This document shows, piece after piece, positions 56,450 to 64,000 of a DNA stretch of 64,000 nt. This DNA comes from Mantis religiosa (taxonomy: Eukaryota > Arthropoda > Insecta > Mantodea > Mantidae): positions 176,396,903 to 176,460,902 of the forward strand of contig CM060952.1 in NCBI GenBank assembly GCA_030765055.1. Reading direction: 5' to 3'. The position numbers and the translations under genes are program-made. The first letter of the stretch is position 1, and each line of letters opens with the position of its first letter. The notes under the pieces are model-generated. The model was not told the DNA's origin. It ran no database searches and saw only the letters and a program-made list of their open reading frames with translations.

Positions 56450-56990
56450 TATACAGGATAGGACAGGATATGCGGTGGAGATTCGGCACGTCGACCAGGC
56501 GGATTATTTCTACCTATGCCCCAAGTGGGGCAGCCTAGGGAAGAAGAATAAAGCAACAGGAGACAGGAGGACTGACTCCAAGCAGCCACGATAGAGCAGA
56601 GAGCAGGGTCCCTACAGTTTACTAGTTTGAAGCTCCCCTGCAGTAATTTAGAATCAGCATCTCACCTGCCGTTGTCTGAAAACGGCCCACTAAGCCGGAG
56701 ACAGCTTTGCTGAAGAACGAAGGTGTTTACAAAGAGCACATCATCTTATCATCCAACGACGAGTCTTTCGCCCAAGTTTTCTAACCCGAAAGAGATCAGC
56801 AGATGAGAGAAGATATGAAATGATGATGGAAGTGAATTGGAAGGAGAGGAAATTCGAGGGGGTTAATGAACATACCCAGCATTCGCTTGGTGACCCGGAA
56901 ACTCCAGAAAAAGAAAGCCATAGGTCAGGTAGACCGGCCACGGAAGTGAAGCCAGACCAGTGGAATGCGGGCTAAAGAGGAAACCGCCTA
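56450..56990 (-). repeat. SINE-D copy, minus strand
   Basis: The plus strand shows the family reversed: GCCCCAAGTGGGGCAGCCTA (3' end), AGAGCAGGGTCCCTACAGTT, GATCAGCAGATGAGAGAAGA, GAACATACCCAGCATTCGCT and a GGTCAGGTAGACCGGCCACG head. Diverged. Confidence 0.75.
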
Positions 56991-57195
56991 AGCCATTCCG
57001 CTCGGTAATCTCATATATACAGTACGGACGATGGTTCTGTGCCGGTGAAGACCGTGTGCGCAGTGCTTAGAATCCGGTTGCCGAACCTAAACTCTCGTTT
57101 ATGCACAGTACACTGAAATGGCCAGTATCGTGGAGAGTTTTGACCGGCTCACATCCATCTTCTAACACTTCGGTAACGGCGCGTTAAGAGTTTAA

Positions 57196-57197
<2 letters not shown>

Positions 57198-57239
<42 letters not shown>

Positions 57240-57280
57240 TACTTTACGTCCTCTAACGTTAATTCATATTGGACGGATAG
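57198..57280 (-). repeat. SINE-A 3' fragment with 41-base tail
   Basis: T41 at 57198-57238 (complement of a poly(A) tail) followed by TACTTTACGTCCTCTAACGT and TTCATATTGGACGG, the 3' end of SINE-A. 5'-truncated; the long pure tail suggests a fairly recent insertion. Confidence 0.8.
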
Positions 57281-57601
57281 TTTCAGAAATTGTGATTATT
57301 AATCGCTCTGATGATTAGCGTTTTGTCTGTGTCCGTGTGTATTTTCTTATCTATACTAAAATGCCTCTAATTAAAAGCAAACTTGGTGGGAAAACACTTG
57401 ACAGACAAATACGCGAAGTTATTAATAATGTCCATCTATTCTGAATCGGGAAACAGCTTCTGCCGATATGCTAATAAAGACAAGAGAGGGCGAAGACAGC
57501 AACAAAAGTATCTGAGAGAAAAATTCATAAAATAATTAAAGGAGAGAAATTTGAGGAACAAGGGACCTCTTTGGAACATCTCGAAAGTACATCGTGTACC
57601 A

Positions 57602-58093
57602 CGTTAATGCCAGAGTTCCTGGACCCGTAGGACCAAGAACGCGGGCCTCCTTCGACCAGGGAGATACCGAGCTGTCCCAAAAGTGCGCCCGATGCCTCAG
57701 TGGAGCTTTCCATAGGAGAGACCTGTGGACTCATGACGGGATTGAAGTGGATACGCCACTTACGCGTGCCAACTACAAAATGGGAAGGCTACCGATATGA
57801 CCTCGGTGGGGCCGCCTGGTGATCAAGCACACCTTCTACTAGTTTTGTTGGCTAGTATGCGAGAATATTAATGGCTTCCCTCAACCCCTTCCAGAGACGT
57901 ACCCGATCTCTCACGGGTATCGGCAACTACTGCCCCCTCGAGCCCAACCCAATCCGAGCAACTCCCAATCAGGCTGGGGCTCGAATGTTCGGCCTGAGGT
58001 TCCCCTAGTAACGTCAGAGGTACCACGAGTGTTAGGGGTCCGCAGGGATCCCACCTCGGCAGCTGAAGTGGAGGGATCACCTCCCCTACGTGG
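57602..58093 (-). mobile_element. unclassified GC-rich retroposon, family C copy 2
   Basis: Reverse complement of the family C element: it begins ACGTAGGGGAGGTGATCCCT, contains GACGTTACTAGGGGAACCTC and GGCCGAACATTCGAGCCCC, and ends GGTCCTACGGGTCCAGGAAC and GGCATTAACG. Flanked by ACATCGTGTACCA at 57589-57601 and 58094-58106, a 13-bp target duplication different from that of copy 1. Somewhat shorter than copy 1 (492 versus 540 bp). Confidence 0.75.
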
Positions 58094-58106
58094 ACATCGT
58101 GTACCA

Positions 58107-58566
58107 GAAAGAATCACTGTCATTGATGACTTTGATAGTTTCGTAATTCACCAAAAAAATTATAATTTGTATATTCAGGAGAAAACTGTGCCCACTGTCA
58201 AAATTTGGGGCTCCTGTAACATCAAGATTCGATTAACTAGTTTAAAGACTATCTTATGTGGAAGTTTCAAGTGGAAGAAAACGGGGAACAGCAAGGTGTT
58301 GTTTTAGAGAAGTTATATGAGAAATTGCTTGTCATACTTACGTGCCATGAAAAAGGTTTAGAGACGAAGGAAGGTCGGTTATGTATGAAGATGAAACAAA
58401 TCTTCATACGAGAATCGGCTAACACACTTCCATGCGCTACCAACCACAAATGCATCACCCCAGATTTTTATTTTCCTGTAAATTAAAAGAATAATTGTGA
58501 CAGCAAAGTAGTAAAACGGTAATGAAGATCTGTTGTTTCTCAGTGACTAAAATGAGCAAGTGCTCA
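58107..58566. other. no recognisable feature
   Basis: AT-rich; open frames at 58029-58307 and 58256-58486 carry no domain. Confidence 0.4.
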
Positions 58567-59483
58567 TGCGAGGTCTGTTCAGTGAAGAATGATCATAAAT
58601 TTTTACGGTCATAATTGTTTGTACTAAAATTCAATCTTATTATGTTCAGTTAGCCTAATGTGAAACAAACACGCCGAAGTAGTTTCATTGTTGGTAATAC
58701 TGGTTCCCGCCTGTGAGAACCAGGCAAGTTCCGACATATTCAGTATCGCCTACCGCTGCAATGGAGGTAACATGCAGTTAAAGTTGATGTTAGAGGAAGA
58801 TCCGGAGTTTCTTTCAAACGTAATCACTGTTGATGATACTTGGCTACATCATTTTGAATCTGAGAGCAAACAGCAAAGCTCAGTGTGGCAATCTCCTTCA
58901 TCACCAACCCCCAAAAAGCAAAAGTGTTTGCTTCTGCTGGGAAAGTTATGGTCATCTCATTCTTTGATATTCATCGAATACTTTATCAGCATGTTGTACC
59001 TGCACATACATCAGTAACTGGACAATACTACAGGGATGTCCTGAAAACAATGCAAGTCCATATCAGTCACAAATGACCACAGTTCCGTGAAGAGGGCTGG
59101 ATGCTGCACCACGATAATGCGCGGCCGCATATTGCCAATGTTTTTGCTGAATATCTTGCAAAAATCAATGTGAAATGCATCCCTCACTCTCCCTATAGTC
59201 CGGATTTCGCCCCATGTGACCTTTTTGTATTCCCTCACATGAAGCAACGCCTTCGTGGGAGATATTATCCATCATCAGAAGCAGTGGTGAAGGCTGCGGA
59301 GGCGATTTTGAAGGATCTCTCAAAAATGGTTTGCAGCATGTATCTGAAAACTGGCAGAAATGCTGGGACAAGTGCGTCGCGTTCAAGGGAGACTATTTTG
59401 AGAAGGAGCATCAAAATTATGAGGATAAGTAAAGGTACGTTGCCAAAAAAAGTTGTGATCATTCTTTATTGAACAGCCCTCAC
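58567..59483 (+). mobile_element. mariner element, N-terminal region deleted
   Basis: Ends are inverted repeats: GTCTGTTCAGTGAAGAATGA at the left and TCATTCTTTATTGAACAGCC at the right. 5' UTR and catalytic part are present, but the start of the transposase is missing (the leader joins the catalytic region near 58771). A TA duplication is not clear at either side. Confidence 0.85.
58771..59430 (+). pseudogene. mariner transposase catalytic region (DD34D), broken
   Basis: Reading across frames: EEDPEFLSNVITVDDTWLHH (first aspartate in VDDTWLHH), FESESKQQSSVWQSPSS, HHDNARPHIANVFAEYLAK (second aspartate) and PHSPYSPDFAPCDLFVFPHM (third aspartate, the SPDLAP-type motif). All three aspartates of DD34D are kept. 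One in-frame TGA after HISHK (about 59075) and frame changes near 58900 and 59330 break it. Helix-turn-helix part absent. Confidence 0.85.
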
Positions 59484-59849
59484 ATATCCTTAGGTGTGCT
59501 TTTTAGTAAAGACGAGTCTGGGAAATATGGCCTAGCTGCATTGTCTGCCATCTCCTAGCGCAGCAGAAGATGCAGGTGATACTAAGGCGTAGACTCTCTC
59601 TAGTGCGCGAAGAAAGGTCACCGGCACAGAACTATCGTCGCTACTGTACTAAACTAAACACATGGCTCGACAGCCTATATAGGGCCAAAGCCAGCCAACA
59701 TTACTGCCAGCCCCATTCACATATGCGCAAGGTCGAGGTGGGTGAGGAGGTGTGGTCAGCATCTCGGCAACACCAACCGGATAGTTGGCTTTTTTGATGA
59801 GGGCCGCATACCTATTTTTAGCTCCTCAATTTGCTCACAATGCTTATTG
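59484..59849. other. unassigned
   Basis: Mixed composition, possibly part of the repeat that follows; no gene recognised. Confidence 0.3.
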
Positions 59850-59975
59850 GGCACCGGTCCTATACCCGGGACATAAAATCCGCATCCCTACGGATGGCAT
59901 ACAACCTGGGCCGCATTCCGTGCCAGGTAACCAAGTATGATGCCTTAGCCCACTACGCCACGGAGCAGGACAATC
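59850..59975 (-). repeat. possible tRNA-derived SINE head
   Basis: Minus strand GCTCCGTGGCGTAGTGGGCT then AAGGCATCATACTTGGTTAC resembles an A-box-bearing SINE head; the B box (CCAGGTTGTATGCC) is degenerate. No second copy in the window. Confidence 0.35.
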
Positions 59976-60840
59976 TCATGTATACTAACTAGCTAATATT
60001 ATTGTGTACCGGTACATACTAGAAAAACAATAATGGCAAATTATAGTAGTGGAGAACGAAATATGTGCAAACAAAGTTCATACCGAGTGAAAATGAATTT
60101 AGAGACTAGACTCTGAAAATTCCAGATATAACTTAGTTAATTTTAGTCAAAAGCTGTACAGAAATTTAATAAAAAATAGAATAAACAAAATAATCTGCAT
60201 GTAAAAAGTATTGGAGAGTATTTCACTGAAAACCTTTGTAATGCATCCAGGGATGAATTTAAATATCACATTTAGTATTTTTCCAATTTCTTGCTTTTGA
60301 ATGAAACTATTTACTGAGAGAGAAAGAAGGCACACAGGCTACTTCAAATCGCGTACTTGCATGTAATTCCAGTACCCGCATTATGGGTGGAATGCTTTCT
60401 CTACCTCTAGAGGTAGAGCATCTAGAGCCATTACAATTTCTCATCGTGTATTAAGTAGCTCCACTGTGGATCCTGATAATTATAAAGTATTAGATACTCG
60501 CGTGCTTATACAGCTGTGCTAATTGCTATGCTAATTAGATATGCTAATTGTTTTTTACAAGCTTAAGTGATCTTATGTACCTTAAGTATTGATCATGGCT
60601 TACTTGCACGAGAAGCTGCACATCCATAGCACATACATTCGCACCAGCATTATCCATAGATCGTGAGCTATGAATTAAGGCGTTTCCGTTGTGAACAGAA
60701 CAGCCACCAAGTACATTGTGTTACTTCATGAAATAGTGTTAAATCATGACTCCTGTAACTTAAAATATCTATGTGTGCAAATTCAAAATAATTTATACAT
60801 TATTATATAGCTCATCGCCACTAAACAACATAGCTTTAAA
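59976..60840. other. no recognisable feature
   Basis: AT-rich; includes a CTACCTCTAGAGGTAGAG palindrome at about 60401-60418 and two TGCTAATTAG/TGCTAATTG repeats near 60529-60550. Confidence 0.4.
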
Positions 60841-60844
60841 TAGG

Positions 60845-60940
60845 AAGAGTCAGAATGAAAAATGCAATGCCAGAGCTAGGATTTGAACCACGGATCTCCC
60901 GGTCTCAGTCCGATGGCTTTAACGATTTACCTATCTATAA
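60845..60940 (-). repeat. SINE-B 3' fragment
   Basis: GAGTCAGAATGAAAAATGCA, GCCAGAGCTAGGATTTGAAC and CACGGATCTCCCGGTCTCAG match the tRNA-like half and 3' end of SINE-B. Truncated upstream. Confidence 0.7.
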
Positions 60941-60964
60941 AATTTTCGCCGCTAATTTTATATC

Positions 60965-61290
60965 AAATTATCGTGAGCTCTTTCAGAGTAAAGTGCAGGC
61001 AGGGATCTCGGCGCTGCAGGTAGGATGATATTCACCTGCTAAACAGTTCGTTCTCCGGTAGGATGGTCTCTGAGCAGGTCTGGTGGGCCATGTCAGGACC
61101 ACGGTGCCGGGATGGCGTCTCTACTGGTCTGCCGGGGAGTTTCCAACTGTTCAATTCAAGGGACCTGCCCTCTGCACAATCGTGACCCCTTGGGTCATCC
61201 GCCCTCTTTCTCCTCTCACGACATCCTTCCTACGGTGGATGCCCCATTTGGTGCATAGGCGTAACAGATCAGGACTGGTATACTATGCTC
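60965..61290 (+). repeat. SINE-D copy, 5'-truncated
   Basis: GGGATCTCGGCGCTGCAGGT, GGTCTGCCGGGGAGTTTCCA, GGACCTGCCCTCTGCACAAT, GACCCCTTGGGTCATCCGCC and GGATGCCCCATTTGG follow the SINE-D order. The head is missing. Confidence 0.78.
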
Positions 61291-61585
61291 TGTTTCGCAT
61301 ATTTTGTGCTTACAGCTAAATGGAAAGCTCTCTGACACATGGAAAAACCAGACAATTTTTCATAGAAATAAACCATTCTTAATATCTTTCTAGCGGAAAT
61401 ACTTTTAATCGTGATTTTCAAATATTCACAAATTCACACATATATATTGTAATCCATTTCACGTATTTTATTATTGTGTATGATTGTGTCATATATTAAT
61501 TACTTTACGCAAGTACTGCTATGGTAACAAAATAAATAGCTAGCTGCCATACTTTCAATTTAATAGTAGAAATTAAATTAAAATA

Positions 61586-62475
61586 TGCGAGGCTGTTCAA
61601 TAAAGAATGATCATAACTTTTTTACGGTCATAATTCTTCGCACTAAAATTCAAACTTATTATATTCTGTTAACTTAATATGAAACAAACACGCCGTAGTA
61701 GTTTAATTGTTGCTACTCCTGGTTCCCGCCTGTGAGAACCAGGTATGTTCAGACATGTTCAGTATCGCCTACCACTGCAATTTAGGTAACACGCGAGGAA
61801 CAATATGCGGCTTTGAAATTCTGCTGTCGTCTCACCAAAACTTCAGTTGAGGCTTATACAGCGTTAGAGGAGGCATATGGAGAGTCTGTTCTTCCCTACA
61901 GCACAGCTTGAAGGTGATTTAAAATGTTTAAAGATGGCAGACAATCAATTTCAAGAGAAGGTGGTCCCGGTGCTCCAGTTACTGCTCTTACGGAAGAAAA
62001 CATTAACAGCATTGTGACAGAGGATCGACGAATTACTTTAAGATCACTTTCTGAAATACTAAACATTTCATTGGGTGCCACATTTCCGTGAGGCAGGCTG
62101 GATGCCGCACAATGATAATGTGCAGCCACATATTGCCAATGTTGTTGCTGAATATCTTGCACAAACCAACGTGAAGTGCATCCCTCACCCTCCCTATAGT
62201 CCGGATTTAGCCCCACGTGACCTTTTTCTACTGTCTAACTTGAAGAAACGCCTTCTTGGGAGGCATTCTCCATCATCAGAAGCAGTGGAGGCGAGTTTGA
62301 AGGATCTCTCAAATAATGGTATCCAGCATGTCTTTGAAGACTGGCAGATAAGCTGGGACAAGTGCATCGCATTCAGGGGAGATTATTTTGAGAAGGACCA
62401 TCAAAATTATGAGGATGAGTAAAGGTACGTTGTCAAAAAAAGTTATGACCATTCTTTATTGAACAGCCCTCGTGC
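61586..62475 (+). mobile_element. mariner element, catalytic centre deleted
   Basis: Flanked by TA on both sides (61584-61585 and 62476-62477). Left end TGCGAGGCTGTTCAATAAAG, right end GAACAGCCCTCGTGC. Same family as 58567-59483 with the same leader (GGTTCCCGCCTGTGAGAACC). Here the N-terminal region is kept and the first catalytic part is deleted. Confidence 0.88.
61797..62422 (+). pseudogene. mariner transposase with central deletion
   Basis: EQYAALKFCCRLTKTSVEAY, then FKMFKDGRQSISREGGPGAP and IVTEDRRITLRSLSEILNIS (helix-turn-helix part) join directly at about 62072 to sequence just before the second aspartate. The downstream frame has MPHNDNVQPHIANVVAEYLA and PHPPYSPDLAPRDLFLLSNL, giving the second and third aspartates. 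The first aspartate (VDDTW) is lost. Stops also occur in the N-terminal part. Confidence 0.85.
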
Positions 62476-62774
62476 TATTAATAATTTTAAGTGAAATTAC
62501 TCCACATTTCTAAAAAATGCCACCATTTTGAACACTTCATTAATTAAACATTTGTATTGGTAGCGTATTTACTTTACTATTAGTGATGTTATTGCTTGAT
62601 TGAAGTATGTAAACACAGTTATCTTTCAACTGTTTATTGGACAAGTAAACTGACCATTTGTCCGGTGCGGCCGTATTACACAAAACCAAAAAGCCTCCCT
62701 GAAAGATGGGAATGAAACGAAATTCTTCTTCTTCTTCACTCCAAGGGCTAGGCAATGCTGCCTGTTCCGGTTTA
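62476..62774. other. no recognisable feature
   Basis: AT-rich spacer before the LINE 3' end. Confidence 0.4.
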
Positions 62775-63715
62775 AAAGATGTCTGACCATTGCTTTCGTG
62801 GTCTTCCCAGATGTCTCTTTCCTCTAGGTTTATAGTTTATAAATCTTCTTGGGATCCTCTCTCTCGGCATTCTCTCAATATGCTCTCTCCATTCATTTAT
62901 ATAATTTATTATTTTTTCTTCTAAAGAAATTATTTCTAAAACTTCTCTTATTTTTTCATTTTGGATTTTATCTAAAAGAGTGCATCCCTTTACTGCTCTT
63001 AAAAATCTCATTTCGGCAGCCTGTATCTTCTTTTTGTCTGCTTTTGTTAATGTCCATGTTTCAGAACCAAAAAGAAAAGCAGGCACAGCTATTACTTTAT
63101 AAAATTTCATCCGTGTTACTTTTCTGTTTTAGTTTCTAGGCTTCTATTTATTATGCCGCATATTTGTTGAAACATTGGTAATTTATTTTTAAAATCATTT
63201 TCATATTTATAACTGACATATTTTCCCGAATATTTAAAACCCGTAACTTGCTGTAAGACAATATAATGAATTACTATTTTGGTTCCAATAGTGTTTTTAC
63301 CTCTAAACGCCATTGTTTTTGTTTTATTTGTGGAAATTTTGAAATTATAATTTTTTCATAACTTCCGTAATATATGCAGCTCGTCTTCAGTTTTACTAAT
63401 AATTATTTGGTTATCCGCAAATAGCATCGTCTTAAGAATAAAATTTGGTGCAAGATGAATGCCTCCGTTAATCTTAAACATCCACTCTCTAATCAGATCA
63501 TCTATATAAATTATGAATAAGATAGGAGACAAACTGCAACCCTGTCTTACACCTTGATTTGTATCTATCCATTTACTATACATTCCATCTCCAATATGTA
63601 TGCTGATTGTTGTATCCTTATATATAGATTTTAGAACTTTAATGAGATGATTTGTGTAGCCTCTTTGAGTCATGATTTCCCACAAACGGAATAAAAACAT
63701 AAATATGAGTATTAA
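62775..63715 (-). pseudogene. LINE reverse transcriptase remnant (RTE-like), 5'-truncated
   Basis: Minus strand in order: LIKVLKSIYKDTTISIHIGD, GVRQGCSLSPILFIIYIDDL (the conserved GVRQGC-LSP block) and LKTMLFADNQ, where the active-site FADD reads FADN. TGFKYSGKYVSYKYENDF and IINRSLETKT follow, then a C-terminal domain with AVPAFLFGSETWTLTKADKK, AAEMRFLRAVKGCTLLDK, INEWREHIERMPRERIPR and GRPRKQW. The tail resembles RTE-type insect LINEs. At least three frames are needed. The endonuclease and N-terminal palm are missing upstream of 63715. Confidence 0.82.
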
Positions 63716-64000
63716 ATCACGGTAAATCAGAAATAAATATATTAATAAATAAATTTTAGCTCACCCACCAGGCAGGGAAAATCACGAAACACCTAAGCTT
63801 GACGAGTGACCGAAATCTAGGTTCTCATGAATGTGATCCCCATTTTCACTACCGTTCGTTAATGGTAATAATATTAGTAAAAATATTATCCACAAAAGCA
63901 AATTGTTCATTCCATGTTTTCGGTTTTTTTCTATGTTACGCTGCAAAATCGTTTAACATTTTAATGTATGCATACTTTCCTGTTTGATATTTACACAAAT
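63716..64000. other. no recognisable feature
   Basis: AT-rich end of the window; the plus frame 63799-63987 carries no domain. Confidence 0.4.

Overview
This looks like nuclear DNA of a large, AT-rich, repeat-dense insect genome. A polyneopteran such as a cockroach or termite is my best guess, from the mix of mariner, Tc1, Harbinger, Kolobok, DUF4817, Penelope, LINE and Ty3/gypsy remnants plus several tRNA-related SINE families. I found no convincing host protein-coding gene, no rRNA and no CRISPR. Nearly every recognisable coding stretch belongs to a mobile element and nearly all are broken.

Layout. 0-10 kb: a SINE-B copy, two convergent mariner fragments, a Harbinger element with an internal 175-bp tandem expansion, a strikingly G-free stretch next to a TATA promoter, a LINE 3' end with a (GA)n tract, a DUF4817 transposase pseudogene, and a Penelope-like GIY-YIG remnant followed by a hammerhead-like motif. 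10-20 kb: a solo-LTR-like unit, a GC-rich promoter-like patch, a second, shorter Harbinger copy, and SINE clusters including SINE-A nested in SINE-D with a target-site duplication. 20-36 kb: a palindromic Penelope-like pair, a Kolobok-like transposon with TTAA duplications, Tc1 fragments and more SINEs. 36-38 kb: an unclassified GC-rich retroposon ('family C') with a 12-bp duplication. 38.2-46.1 kb: a complete but internally deleted Ty3/gypsy-type LTR retrotransposon (minus strand) with 4-bp duplication AGAT, a tRNA-Lys-type primer site, a long coiled-coil gag, and LTRs that differ by exactly two copies of a 122-bp repeat. 46.3-52.4 kb: the most unusual object, an inverted tandem array of a 313-bp unit carrying a tRNA-like segment (4 complete copies reversed, then 15 forward), with the whole array flanked by a 13-bp direct repeat. 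52.4-64 kb: SINE-D copies, a DDE transposase pseudogene, a second family C copy with its own 13-bp duplication, two mariner copies with complementary internal deletions, and an RTE-like LINE fragment.

The elements interact mainly as layers: SINEs sit inside SINEs, short repeats amplify inside DNA transposons and LTRs, and inverted duplications occur in both the Penelope and the SINE-B material. Functional potential is limited to promoter-like sequences (pol III boxes in SINEs and the array, TATA boxes at about 5.06 and 10.36 kb, LTRs). The tandem array could be a source of many small pol III transcripts or an emerging satellite.
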